Positions 25,577-41,348 of a stretch of DNA of 64,000 nucleotides are shown piece after piece. Below the pieces are notes generated by a model. That model saw only the letters and a list, made by a program, of their open reading frames with translations, did no database searches and had not been told where the DNA came from. The stretch covers positions 36,496 through 100,495 of the forward strand of contig DASZOM010000031.1 of the NCBI GenBank assembly GCA_035550735.1, given 5' to 3'. The stretch is from JANQRA01 sp035550735 (lineage in GTDB: Bacteria > Actinomycetota > Acidimicrobiia > Spongiisociales > ZC4RG35). Both the position numbers and the translations under genes were made by a program. Position 1 is the first letter of the stretch; the number at the start of each line of letters is the position of its first letter.

Positions 25577-25882
25577 TCAATATCGCATCACGTTCAGGTC
25601 GTCGACGTTGGCGGAGCGTCGGTTGCGGAAGATGAGCAGGACGATGGCGAGCCCGATCCCCACCTCGGCGGCGGCGACGGTGATCACGAAGATGGCGAAC
25701 ACCTGCCCCAACGCCTGGGAGGTGTTGTGCATCGCCTCGAAGGCGACAAGGTTGACGTTGACCGCGGCGAGCATCAATTCGACCGACAAGAGGATCAGCA
25801 CGATGTTGCGCCGCACCAGCAGGCCGAAGACACCCAGGGCGAACATCGCCGCGGCCAGGATCAGGAACTGGTTGACGATCAC
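25577..25882 (-). CDS. nuoK: NADH-quinone oxidoreductase subunit K (operon 1)
   Basis: The 101-residue subunit has three membrane helices and the NuoK hallmarks: GLLVRRNIVLILLSVELML, with the buried glutamate, and FAIFVITVAAAEVGIGLAI, with the second glutamate, then a tail ending LNVMRY. It is part of the E-channel linking quinone chemistry to proton pumping. The start is GTG at 25882, overlapping the nuoJ stop as GTGA. The gap before nuoL contains the solitary element arm. Confidence 0.96.
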   Translation of the reverse strand: MIVNQFLILAAAMFALGVFGLLVRRNIVLILLSVELMLAAVNVNLVAFEAMHNTSQALGQVFAIFVITVAAAEVGIGLAIVLLIFRNRRSANVDDLNVMRY

Positions 25883-26430
25883 ACCGCGCTCCTCTCCTCT
25901 TCCTCGACCGGGGTGAGATCTCGCCTGGCGATCGTGATCCCTCCGATCAGTGCGGCGAGGAGGGCGAATCCGACCACCTCGAACGGGATGACGAATCTGC
26001 CCAGCAGGGCATCACCGAGGATGTCGGTCAGCGTGGGGTCACCGGTGGTCAGCACCTCGTCCGAGCCGAACGCCTGGATCGAGGTCCAGGCCATCAGGCC
26101 GAACACCGCGAGCGACAAGAGCGCCGGCCACACCCGGTTCTTGGTGTCGAGACCCTCGTCGAGGCCGGTCGGGGCACGGGTGATCATGATCCCGAACAGG
26201 AAGAGGACGATCACCGCCCCGATGTAGACGAGGACCAGCACCCAGGCGACGAACTCCGCGGAGAGGAGGAGGAACAGCCCGGCCGAACCGCCCAGGGCGC
26301 CGATGAGATATAGGGCGGCGTGGACCACGTTGGGGGTGGTGACCACCCGGATCGAGGACACGAGCACACCGAGCCCGATGACCAGGAATGCCCAGTTCAC
26401 CGGTTCGGAGATCCAGGACTCGAAGCTCAC
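25879..26430 (-). CDS. nuoJ: NADH-quinone oxidoreductase subunit J (operon 1)
   Basis: The 183-residue subunit has five predicted helices. NuoJ features include VVHAALYLIGALGGSAGLFLL and EFVAWVLVLVYIGAVIVLFL, the pi-bulge helix region essential for coupling. The start is GTG at 26430; the longer frame to 26616 runs antisense-like through nuoI and is discarded. It lies 40 bases after the nuoI stop, and its own stop overlaps the nuoK start. Confidence 0.95.
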   Translation of the reverse strand: MSFESWISEPVNWAFLVIGLGVLVSSIRVVTTPNVVHAALYLIGALGGSAGLFLLLSAEFVAWVLVLVYIGAVIVLFLFGIMITRAPTGLDEGLDTKNRVWPALLSLAVFGLMAWTSIQAFGSDEVLTTGDPTLTDILGDALLGRFVIPFEVVGFALLAALIGGITIARRDLTPVEEEERSAV

Positions 26431-26470
26431 AGGAGATCCCCCCTGGGCTCGAAGCGACAGTCGTGGTCCA

Positions 26471-26968
26471 TCACTTCTCCAGGGCGGGGGGCTCGGGGAC
26501 GGTGGCCAGCCAGTCCTGGAGTTGGTCCATGTCGTGCATGAGGGCGCCCATCCGCTTCTCGGAGTATTCCTGCACCGGGCTCCAGAACAAGGCATCGAAC
26601 GGGCAGACCTCGACACAGATGCCGCAGTACATGCAGAGGGCGTAGTCGATGTCGAATCGGTCGAGCTTGGCCCGGACCTTGACCCGTCCCCCGGGCTTGT
26701 CCGGGGGGATCTCCTCCTTGTGCCCCTCGATGTAGATGCACCAGTCGGGGCAATTGCGGGCGCAGAGCATGCACACCGTGCATGCCTCCTGGTCCAATGC
26801 GATCACCCCGCGGGACCTGGGGACGAGTGTCTCCTTCTCCTTCGGGTAGTTGACGGTGGCCAGGTATTTCCCGGGTCGGAGGATGGTGCGGACCATGGTG
26901 TAGAGGGTCACCCACAGGCCCTTGAGCATGCCGATCCCAGGCACGGGCCGAGTCCCGTTGGCCGTCAT
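26471..26968 (-). CDS. nuoI: NADH-quinone oxidoreductase subunit I (operon 1)
   Basis: The 165-residue iron-sulfur subunit carries two [4Fe-4S] clusters (N6a and N6b) in CTVCMLCARNCP near residue 63 and CMYCGICVEVCP near residue 112. It passes electrons towards NuoB. Because this operon lacks nuoEFG, NuoI may be the entry face for a soluble donor such as ferredoxin; that is inference. The ATG at 26968 overlaps the nuoH stop (ATGA). The C-terminus is shorter than that of the operon-2 copy (216 residues). Confidence 0.96.
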   Translation of the reverse strand: MTANGTRPVPGIGMLKGLWVTLYTMVRTILRPGKYLATVNYPKEKETLVPRSRGVIALDQEACTVCMLCARNCPDWCIYIEGHKEEIPPDKPGGRVKVRAKLDRFDIDYALCMYCGICVEVCPFDALFWSPVQEYSEKRMGALMHDMDQLQDWLATVPEPPALEK

Positions 26969-27978
26969 CAGAGCACCACCTTCAACGTCGCGGTCACTGC
27001 GATGTTGAGCAGGGCGAGAGGCACCAGCCATTTCCAGGCCAGGCCCTGCAGCTGGTCCTCGCGGAACCGGGGGAAGGTCCAGCGGAACCAGATCATCGCG
27101 AACACGAGGAGAAACACCTTGGCGATGAGGATCACAGGTCCGGCCAGCTCGAGTGTGTCCTCGGGGATGCCCGGCAGCCAGTAACCGCCCAGGAACAACG
27201 TGGCTGCGATTGCCGAGAGCGTGAACATGTTGGCGAACTCGGCGAGGAAGAAGAAGAGGAAGCGAAATCCCGAGTACTCGGTGAGATAGCCCATGACCAG
27301 CTCCGACTCGGCGATGGGCATGTCGAAGGGGATGCGGCTCAGCTCGGCGAGGGCGGCGATCATGAAGATGACGAACCCGAGGAACTGGAAGACGACGTAG
27401 GGGAAGCCCAGCTCGATCTGTGCCTCGACGATCCCCTGCATGCTCATCGTCCCGGCGAGGATCACCGTCCCCACCACCGCCAGCACCAGTGGGAGCTCGT
27501 AGGCGATCAGCTGGCCGGCGGCGCGCAGACCCCCGATCAGCGAATACTTGTTCGCCGACGACCAGCCGGCCATGAGAATGCCGATGGTGCTCAGCGAGGA
27601 GATCGCCAGTGCGTAGAAGATCCCCACATCGAGATCCCTGAAGATCAGCCCGGGCCCGAACGGGACCACCACGAAGAGGGCCACCGTGGAGATCAGCACC
27701 AGGATCGGCGCCGCCTTGAACACGGGCCGGTCGGCGTCGGTGGGGATGATGTCCTCTTTCTGGAAGAACTTGACGCCGTCGGCGATCAGCTGCGCCCACC
27801 CCCAGCGCCCGCCGGCGAAGTAGGGGCCGATCCGGGCCTGCATCTTGGCGGAGAGCTTCATCTCGGCGAAGCCGATCACCATGCCCACCAGGGGGATGAG
27901 GAGGGCGACCAACAAGAGCTTCCCGGCCAGCGAGACCCAGAAATTGGCGAAGAGGTCCGCGACCCAACCAGGCATCAT
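26968..27978 (-). CDS. nuoH: NADH-quinone oxidoreductase subunit H (operon 1)
   Basis: The 336-residue membrane subunit forms much of the quinone pocket. Signatures include EMKLSAKMQARIGPYFAGG near residue 40, GWSSANKYSLIGGLRAAGQ mid-protein, and FDMPIAESELVMGYLTEYSG, the acidic loop of the E-channel. I chose the ATG at 27978 (another follows at 27975); both lie at the edge of the bulged-stem element in the 157-base nuoD-nuoH gap. In the second operon nuoEFG occupy this same place. The longer frame to 28080 is not supported by homology. Confidence 0.95.
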   Translation of the reverse strand: MMPGWVADLFANFWVSLAGKLLLVALLIPLVGMVIGFAEMKLSAKMQARIGPYFAGGRWGWAQLIADGVKFFQKEDIIPTDADRPVFKAAPILVLISTVALFVVVPFGPGLIFRDLDVGIFYALAISSLSTIGILMAGWSSANKYSLIGGLRAAGQLIAYELPLVLAVVGTVILAGTMSMQGIVEAQIELGFPYVVFQFLGFVIFMIAALAELSRIPFDMPIAESELVMGYLTEYSGFRFLFFFLAEFANMFTLSAIAATLFLGGYWLPGIPEDTLELAGPVILIAKVFLLVFAMIWFRWTFPRFREDQLQGLAWKWLVPLALLNIAVTATLKVVL

Positions 27979-27982
27979 GATG

Positions 27983-28099
27983 GCGCCCGACTTTGCTCGG
28001 TTGCCTCCAGGACCCCGACGTCTAGGCGATGCAGGGGGTTCACCCTCACCAAGTCGCTGCAGCCGAAGATCGTCGAGCAAACAGACGCCGGTCGGGCGC
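27983..28099 (+). repeat. Bulged-stem element, full copy in the nuoD-nuoH gap
   Basis: On the plus strand, 27983-27991 (GCGCCCGAC) pairs with 28091-28099 (GTCGGGCGC), nine pairs. Next, 27992-27999 (TTTGCTCG) pairs with 28074-28081 (CGAGCAAA), eight pairs. A nine-base bulge, CAGACGCCG, interrupts the 3' side at 28082-28090. A 74-base loop lies between. The copy at 54816-54910 has the same 9-9-8 architecture and five compensatory differences. TGATG precedes the first arm in both. This copy is antisense to the nuo operon and its left end touches the nuoH start codons. Confidence 0.65.
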
Positions 28100-28135
28100 A
28101 GCTACCGCCCCGTGTCACAGTTCTTCCCTTCATCA

Positions 28136-29329
28136 TCATCTGTCCACGTCTCCGAGCACGAAGTCGAGCGAGCCCATGATGGCGATGATGTCGGGCACCA
28201 GGGCCCCCTCCAGGATCCAGGGCAGGATGGAGAGGTTGGAGAAGCTGGCCGAGCGAATCTTGAGCCGATACGGGATCTGGCCACCACCAGACACCAGGTA
28301 GTAGCCCATCTCCCCCTTGGGGTTCTCGGCACGGACATAGGTCTGGCCGGCGGGGACCTTGATGACCTTGGGGACCTTCGCCTGCAGGTCGCCCGACGGG
28401 ATCGAATCGATGGCTTGACGGATGATCTTCACCGACTCCCGGATCTCGAGGAGACGGACATGCCACCGGTCCCAGCAGTCGCCGTTCTCTCCGGTGATCA
28501 CGTCGAAATCGAACCGGTCGTAGGGCAGATAGTCCTCGTTCTTGCGCAGGTCGAAGGCGACCCCGGAAGCCCGCAGGTTGGGCCCGGAGACCCCGTAAGC
28601 CACCGCCACCTCGGGGGGGAGCACCCCGACACCCTTGGTGCGGGCCACGATGATCTCGTTGTCGGCGACCAGGGCGTCGAGCTCGTCGACCGCGATCATC
28701 ACCTTGTCCATGGCGACCCTGGTCTCCTCGAGGAACCCGGCGGGGAGATCCTGGGGCATCTTCCGGGTGCTCGACCCCGACCCGTAGGCGGGCTTGACCC
28801 CTCCGATCCGGTTGAAGTTGGGATGGAACCGCCCCCCGGTGACACTCTCCAGCAGGTCGAGGACTCGCTCCCTCTCCCGGAGGGCGAAGAAGAGCGGCGT
28901 GGCCGCCCCCAACTCCAAGGGGTATGACGCCATGAAGACGAGATGGGAGGCGATGCGCTGCATCTCGGTGAGGATGAGCCTGATGTACTGGGCGCGCTCG
29001 GGCACCTCGAGGCCCATGAGCCGCTCAGCGGCGACGATGAAGGGGATCTCGTTGCAATACCCGGCCACCCAGTCGATCCGGTTCACGATCGTGGTGATCT
29101 GGGGGTAGGTGCGCACCTCGGACAGCTTCTCGTAGCCGCGATGCATGTAACCGATGACCGGCTGGACGTCGAAGCAGCGCTCGCCGTCGACCCGGGCCAC
29201 CAGACGCAGGACGCCGTGCGTCGACGGGTGCTGGGGGCCGATGTTCAGCGTCATGTCCTCGGTTTGCAGCTCGACCGAGACCTGGGCCTCGCTGAGGTGG
29301 CGGATCGTGTCCGCGTCGAGGGTCGTCAT
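28136..29329 (-). CDS. nuoD: NADH-quinone oxidoreductase subunit D (operon 1)
   Basis: The 397-residue 49-kDa-type subunit lines the quinone-binding cavity with NuoB. Motifs are NIGPQHPSTHGVLRLV near residue 29, GYMHRGYEKL near residue 60, YCNEIPFIVAAERLMG, and the C-terminal GALVPDIIAIMGSLDFVLGD followed by VDR. It overlaps the nuoC stop by four bases. The quinone-site histidines of the HPSTHG loop are present. Downstream is the 157-base gap with the bulged-stem element, then nuoH. Confidence 0.96.
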   Translation of the reverse strand: MTTLDADTIRHLSEAQVSVELQTEDMTLNIGPQHPSTHGVLRLVARVDGERCFDVQPVIGYMHRGYEKLSEVRTYPQITTIVNRIDWVAGYCNEIPFIVAAERLMGLEVPERAQYIRLILTEMQRIASHLVFMASYPLELGAATPLFFALRERERVLDLLESVTGGRFHPNFNRIGGVKPAYGSGSSTRKMPQDLPAGFLEETRVAMDKVMIAVDELDALVADNEIIVARTKGVGVLPPEVAVAYGVSGPNLRASGVAFDLRKNEDYLPYDRFDFDVITGENGDCWDRWHVRLLEIRESVKIIRQAIDSIPSGDLQAKVPKVIKVPAGQTYVRAENPKGEMGYYLVSGGGQIPYRLKIRSASFSNLSILPWILEGALVPDIIAIMGSLDFVLGDVDR

Positions 29330-29937
29330 GCTTCCGGGTTCTCGGTGGAAGGGGCGTCGGCGTCGGCATCAGTCTCGTCTCCCTGACCGGGCATGGCCTC
29401 CACGTCCACCTTGCCGGGCCATGGCTTCACCTCACGGCTGAGCAGCGGGAAGCTCTTCCGGAGCGGGTTGCCGAGGAAGGAGTCGGGGAGATAGAGATGG
29501 ATCAGGTTGGGATGACCCTCGAAGTCGATCCCGAACATCTCGTAGGCCTCGCGCTCGTGCCAGTTCGCCCCGGCGTAGACGTCGACGAGGGTCGGGATCC
29601 TGGGCTCGGCGGCGGGGATGTCGGTGGAGAGGATGATGAGGTTCCCCTCGGAGACGTCCGACAGTGCGGAGAGAAGCTCGATCCGCTCCTCGACCTCCTC
29701 ACTCATGCGGTCGCCCACGGCGACCTCGTTGGCCCAGTCGATCGCCGACAGCCAGGAGAAGAAGACCAGCCCCAGGTCGTCACGCGCCGTCCGATGGGCA
29801 TCGACCCACGACCCGGTGGGAATCCGCACCTTCACGGTGCCGAACTGGACCTCGGCTTCGCCGCCAATTGCCTGGGCGACACGGTCTGCGAATTCCTGGA
29901 GCTGGCTGACTTCGGTCTCAGACGGGCTCGAGGTCAC
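29326..29937 (-). CDS. nuoC: NADH-quinone oxidoreductase subunit C (operon 1)
   Basis: The 203-residue 30-kDa-type subunit scaffolds the hydrophilic Q-module. The family motif is at HEREAYEMFGIDFEGHPNL near residue 130, followed by LPDSFLGNPLRKSFPL. The C-terminal 25 residues are acidic and low in complexity (DADADAPSTENPEA end). The start is GTG at 29937, a 20-base overlap with nuoB. NuoC is separate from NuoD here, unlike the fused form of E. coli. Confidence 0.95.
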   Translation of the reverse strand: MTSSPSETEVSQLQEFADRVAQAIGGEAEVQFGTVKVRIPTGSWVDAHRTARDDLGLVFFSWLSAIDWANEVAVGDRMSEEVEERIELLSALSDVSEGNLIILSTDIPAAEPRIPTLVDVYAGANWHEREAYEMFGIDFEGHPNLIHLYLPDSFLGNPLRKSFPLLSREVKPWPGKVDVEAMPGQGDETDADADAPSTENPEA

Positions 29938-30415
29938 GCTGATTCCACTTCTCTTTCAGGTCTTCGTCCTTGATCAGCTTCTGGAGGAGGACGATGCCGT
30001 CCATGAGGGCCTCCGGCCGGGGAGGGCATCCCGGGACGTACACGTCCACCGGGATGACCTGGTCGACCCCCTTGGTCACCGAGTAGGAGTCCCAGTAGGG
30101 GCCGCCGCAGTTGGCACACGATCCCATCGAGATCACGTACTTGGGCTCCGGCATCTGGTCGTATAGCCGTCTGACCGAGGGGGCCATCTTGTCGGTGACC
30201 GTGCCGGCCACCACCATCAGGTCGGCCTGACGGGGGGATGCGGGAAGCGGGATGATGCCGAAGCGCATGAAGTCGTAGCGGGGCGAGGACGCCGCCATCA
30301 GCTCGATGGCGCAGCAGGCGAGGCCGAACTGGAACAGCCACAGGGAGTACTGACGGGACCAGTTGAGCAGCCAGGTGACCGGCTTGGGGGCGCCGAACTT
30401 CTGGATCACTCCCAT
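29918..30415 (-). CDS. nuoB: NADH-quinone oxidoreductase subunit B (operon 1)
   Basis: The 165-residue subunit holds the terminal cluster N2. The ligand cysteines are visible in FGLACCAIELMA near residue 36, in MGSCANCGG and in VPGCPPRPEALMDG. Clusters N6 pass electrons to N2 and then to quinone. The ATG at 30415 lies inside the last codons of nuoA, a ten-base overlap. The longer frame to 30634 is shadow of nuoA. Confidence 0.96.
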   Translation of the reverse strand: MGVIQKFGAPKPVTWLLNWSRQYSLWLFQFGLACCAIELMAASSPRYDFMRFGIIPLPASPRQADLMVVAGTVTDKMAPSVRRLYDQMPEPKYVISMGSCANCGGPYWDSYSVTKGVDQVIPVDVYVPGCPPRPEALMDGIVLLQKLIKDEDLKEKWNQRDLEPV

Positions 30416-30771
30416 CGGAGAACACCCTTCTTCACCGCGTAGGCGAGACCCTCGACGAGGGTGAGCATGAAGAGGAGCATGGCCACCAGACCGAAGACCC
30501 CAAGGGCCTCGGCACGGATCGCCCAGGGGAAGATGAAGATCGCCTCGACGTCGAACACCACGAAGAGCAGCCCGAACACGTAGTAGCGGATGTAGGTCTG
30601 GCTCCACCCGGCCCCGACCGGATCGACCCCGCACTCATAGGTCATCTGCTTGACCTTGGAGGGCTTGACCGGGCGCAGGATCGAGGCGACTCCCAGCATC
30701 ACGAGGACGAGAACCGCTCCCAGGGCGGCGAAGGCGCCGACAGTCAGATAGCTCTCAAAGTATGGGCTCAT
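30406..30771 (-). CDS. nuoA: NADH-quinone oxidoreductase subunit A (operon 1)
   Basis: The 121-residue subunit has three helices and the NuoA motifs YECGVDPVGAG near residue 45 and RYYVFGLLFVVFDVEAIFIF near residue 61. It is the first gene of the operon that runs to nuoN at 20358. I chose the ATG at 30771, whose product MSPYFESYL matches normal NuoA length. A TATACT box lies 33 bases upstream in the gap shared with the divergent phosphodiesterase gene. Confidence 0.95.
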   Translation of the reverse strand: MSPYFESYLTVGAFAALGAVLVLVMLGVASILRPVKPSKVKQMTYECGVDPVGAGWSQTYIRYYVFGLLFVVFDVEAIFIFPWAIRAEALGVFGLVAMLLFMLTLVEGLAYAVKKGVLRWE

Positions 30772-30804
30772 GCCTCGCTCGGGTCGGGGGTCTGACCACA
30801 ACCG

Positions 30805-30810
30805 AGTATA
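30805..30810 (-). promoter_or_regulatory. Possible -10 box TATACT of the first nuo operon
   Basis: TATACT differs from TATAAT at one position and lies 33 bases before the nuoA ATG. A weak TTCGAC-like -35 sits 17 bases upstream. It is the only good -10 candidate ahead of this eleven-gene operon. Confidence 0.45.
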
Positions 30811-30843
30811 AGCACGCCCCATTTCAGGTCGAAGTCGGCGTTC

Positions 30844-30849
30844 TACCCT
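30844..30849 (+). promoter_or_regulatory. Leaderless-type -10 box TACCCT of the phosphodiesterase gene
   Basis: TACCCT is followed by seven bases and then the ATG at 30857, the exact spacing for transcription from the start codon. No Shine-Dalgarno is seen. Confidence 0.45.
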
Positions 30850-30856
30850 GCCCATC

Positions 30857-31933
30857 ATGGAGAAACGGCCGTCCTACGACGGCTCCGGGCTGGTCAACCT
30901 GATGGCCGAAATCGAGCGAAGGATGACCGGCTCTTCGCCCTCGCCGGGGCTGGCCGAGCCCGGTGGCGTGCCCGACGCCGCCACTTATGTACTGGTTCTC
31001 TTCGACGGTCTCGGGGTGGCGCAGCTCGAGCACAGGGCCGCCGCGGCCTTCAGAGCCACCCGGATCGGGACCCTCGACGCCCCCTTCCCCACCACCACTT
31101 CCGTCTCGCTGGCCACGGTGGCGACCGGGCTCCCGCCGTCCCGGCACGGCCAGATCGCCCACCTCTCCTGGTTCCCGGACCTGGGGACGGTGGTGAACAC
31201 ATTGAAGTGGGTCACGGTCCCCGGCGACTCCGTCCTCTACGACTACCCGGGCGTCCTCCCCGCCCCGAACCTGTGGGAGCGATTGCGTCGGGCGGGCACA
31301 GAGCCCATAACCGTCCAGCCCGGCGATTTCACCGGCACACCCCTGAGCCGCGTCACCTACCGGGGGTCGCGTTTCGAGGGAGCCTGGGACGTTGCCGACC
31401 TGGTCGATGCCACCATCTCCCTATCCGGCGAGCCAGGACGGCTCATCTTCACCTACGTGCCCTTCGTCGACGTCGCCGGACACGTCTTCGGGCAGGGCAG
31501 CGACGAGTTCGCCGAGGCGATGAAGCTGGCTGTCACCGTCTGGGAGGGGATCGCCGCCGGTGTGGGACCCGGGGTGGCCCTGCTGGGGACCTCGGACCAC
31601 GGTCTCGTGGAGATCGACGAGTCGGACAAGGTCCTGATCAGGGATCGCAGATTCGAAGGCCTCCGCTTCTCGGGAGATCCGCGCGGGCTCCAGCTGGCCG
31701 GGGATCACGACCTGATCGGCGAGCTGGCGGACGAGACCGGCGGCGTGCTCGCCGATCCCCTGGCACTGATCGGCCCCGAGCCGGGCGAGAACGCCAGGGC
31801 TCGGCTGGGTGAGTCGGTCCTGCTCGCCCCTCCGGGGATGGTCCTGATCCCCAGGGGCTTCGACAAGAGGCTGCGCTGCTATCACGGCGGCCTCACTCCC
31901 GATGAAGTGGAGATCCCGCTGCTCGTCGGGTGA
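30857..31933 (+). CDS. Alkaline-phosphatase superfamily nucleotide pyrophosphatase/phosphodiesterase
   Basis: The 358-residue protein matches the type I phosphodiesterase/nucleotide pyrophosphatase family. It has the metal site VLVLFDGLG near residue 45, the nucleophile threonine region FPTTTSVSLATVATGLPPSRHG near residue 78, YVPFVDVAGHVFGQGS near residue 200, and TSDHGLVEID near residue 247 with the second metal ligands. The substrate could be a nucleotide sugar, phospholipid or phosphonate; it is not clear which. I see no signal peptide. It lies between the first nuo operon (divergent) and the glgP-glgX pair, 78 bases before glgP. Confidence 0.88.
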   Translation: MEKRPSYDGSGLVNLMAEIERRMTGSSPSPGLAEPGGVPDAATYVLVLFDGLGVAQLEHRAAAAFRATRIGTLDAPFPTTTSVSLATVATGLPPSRHGQIAHLSWFPDLGTVVNTLKWVTVPGDSVLYDYPGVLPAPNLWERLRRAGTEPITVQPGDFTGTPLSRVTYRGSRFEGAWDVADLVDATISLSGEPGRLIFTYVPFVDVAGHVFGQGSDEFAEAMKLAVTVWEGIAAGVGPGVALLGTSDHGLVEIDESDKVLIRDRRFEGLRFSGDPRGLQLAGDHDLIGELADETGGVLADPLALIGPEPGENARARLGESVLLAPPGMVLIPRGFDKRLRCYHGGLTPDEVEIPLLVG

Positions 31934-31944
31934 TCGCGGTTGCC

Positions 31945-31950
31945 TAGACT
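31945..31950 (+). promoter_or_regulatory. Possible -10 box TAGACT of glgP
   Basis: TAGACT lies just after the phosphodiesterase stop and 61 bases before the glgP ATG, leaving a leader of about 55 bases that contains a good ribosome-binding site. No clear -35 box. Confidence 0.3.
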
Positions 31951-32011
31951 CGCTCGAAACGGCCATCGAGGGAGTGGGATCGATGGCACCGTTGGCGAAC
32001 CAGGAGTGTTC

Positions 32012-33977
32012 ATGAGTCCCCAAGCCCTGCTTTCTGACCTGACGCGTCTCGCCTCGAACTACCGCTGGACGTGGGCATCCGTCACCCAGACGCTGTTCCG
32101 GGACCTGCCCGGCCACGATGAAGGCCTCCACCCGGTCGGCATCGTCGCAGCCCTCGACGACGAGACGATCCGGGCCCTGGCGGGTGACGACGGGTTCGTG
32201 GCGCGGGTGCGGGATGAGGTCGACGAGTTGGACACCCTGCTCGCCGGCTCGGTCGAGCCCAGCATCGCCTACTGCTCGCCCGAGTTCGGCCTCAGCGCTC
32301 TACTCCCCCAATACGCCGGTGGGCTGGGCGTGCTGGCGGGCGACCACTTGAAGACGGCCAGCGACCTGGGGACGCCCCTGGCCGGAGTCGGCCTGTTCTA
32401 TCGGGAGGGAGTCTTCCGCCAGGTGCTGACTGGCGGAACCCAGACCGAGGAGTACGGGGTGATCGACCCGAAGGCGGTGGGGGCCGAGGACACAGGCGTC
32501 AGAGTCTCGGTGCCCTTCCCGGGGCGGGAGGTGCAGGCGCGGGTCTGGCGGATCATGGTGGGGAGGGTCCCGTTGCTGCTTCTCGACGCCGACGTCGAGG
32601 AGAACACGGAGAGCGACCGGACCATCACCGATCGGCTCTACGCCGGATCCCGGGAGCACCGCCTCGACCAGGAGATGATCCTCGGGATTGGGGGCGCCCG
32701 AGCCCTGGACGCCATGGGCTGGGACATCCGGCTCCATCATCTCAACGAGGGTCATGCCGGGTTTCTCCTCTTCGAGTTGATCGACCGCATCCACGACGGG
32801 TTGACCCTCGAGGAGGCTCGCGATCGGATCCGGCCCGGGATCACATTCACCACCCACACCCCAGTGCCCGCCGGCATCGACTGCTTCCACGTCGACCTCC
32901 TCCGGCCCTACTTCGAGACGTGGGCGCGACGCTGGGGGTGCTCCGTGGAGTCGCTGTGGGAGATGGGGGTCGACCCCGAGGACCCGTCCATCTTCAACAT
33001 GGCGGCCTTGTGCCTTCGCAACGCGGCCAGCGCCAACGGCGTCTCCAGCCTTCATGGGGAGGTGAGCAGGAAGCTCTTCGCCGGGGTCGGCATCGGCGAC
33101 GAGATCGGGCACGTGACCAACGGCGTTCACGCCCGCACCTGGACCGCCCCGCACTTCCAGCGGTTGTTCGACGAGGTCCTGGGCACCGGCTGGGCCGACG
33201 GGGAGGAATCGGCCTGGCGGAAGGTGACCGACATCGACGACCGAAGTCTCAGCTCCGCCCGGGCTGCGGCCTCTCGCGCCCTCACCGAGCTGGTGGAGGC
33301 GAGGACCGGAGCGACGGTCGACCCCGACCGCCTCATCTTCGGGTTCGCCCGCCGCTTCGCCCCCTACAAGCGGGCGTCGTTGCTGCTCCGCCGGCCAGAA
33401 GCCCTCGAGGAGCTGCTGTCGCGGGACGACCGGCCGGTTCACTTCGTCTTCGCCGGCAAGGCCCATCCCTCCGACGAGAACGGGAAGGCGCTGGTGGCCG
33501 ATCTGCTCGCCGCCGCCGGGTCGGATCGGTTCGGTGGCCGGATCACCTTCATCCCCGACTACGACATGTCGGTTGCACTGGCCATGGTCCAGGGTTGCGA
33601 CGTGTGGCTCAACAACCCCATTCGCCCTCGTGAGGCATCAGGCACCAGCGGGGAGAAGGCCGTGCTCAACGGGGTGCTCAACTGCTCGATCCTCGACGGA
33701 TGGTGGGCAGAGATGTGCGACGGGAGGAATGGCTGGGAGATATCGGCGAGCGAGGCCGACGATCCCGATCGCCGCGACGACGAGGAAGCCGTCTCGATGA
33801 TGGCCACACTCGAGGGGATCGCCGTCGAGTACCACCGGGCACGTCCGGTCTTCCTTGGCCGGATCCGCCACGCCTGGTCCAGCCTCGGCCCGCGGGTGAC
33901 CGCCGCCCGGATGCTCCGCGACTACACGGACTCCGTGTACACCCCGTCGGCCGCTGGTGGCGGCCAGGCCCGGGGCG

Positions 33978-33985
<8 letters not shown>
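32012..33985 (+). CDS. glgP: Alpha-glucan phosphorylase
   Basis: The 657-residue enzyme belongs to the short GlgP type found in actinobacteria and Thermus. It releases glucose-1-phosphate from alpha-1,4-glucan. Visible parts are YCSPEFGLSALLPQYAGGLG near residue 85, HHLNEGHAGFLLFELI near residue 247, GFARRFAPYKRASLLL near residue 446, and the pyridoxal-phosphate lysine in REASGTSGEKAVLNGV near residue 540. Usually this motif reads GMKA; here it is GEKA. The ATG at 32012 has GGAG five bases upstream. glgX follows with an eight-base overlap, so breakdown enzymes are coupled. Confidence 0.94.
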
Positions 33986-41320
<7,335 letters not shown>

Positions 41321-41328
41321 CGACGCGA

Positions 41329-41334
41329 AATCTA
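41329..41334 (-). promoter_or_regulatory. Leaderless-type -10 box TAGATT of glgE
   Basis: TAGATT ends eight bases before the glgE ATG at 41320 and lies in the short gap after the GH57 stop. It could give an internal, nearly leaderless transcript for glgE and treS-mak. No Shine-Dalgarno is present. Confidence 0.4.
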
Positions 41335-41348
41335 GCCAGGGCCTCCGT

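Noticed and set aside
27979..28135. Possible tRNA or remnant of nuoEFG in the nuoD-nuoH gap
   Set aside because: A GGGTTCACCC-like patch is present but no cloverleaf can be made, and no frame resembles NuoE, NuoF or NuoG. The gap is better explained by the bulged-stem element.
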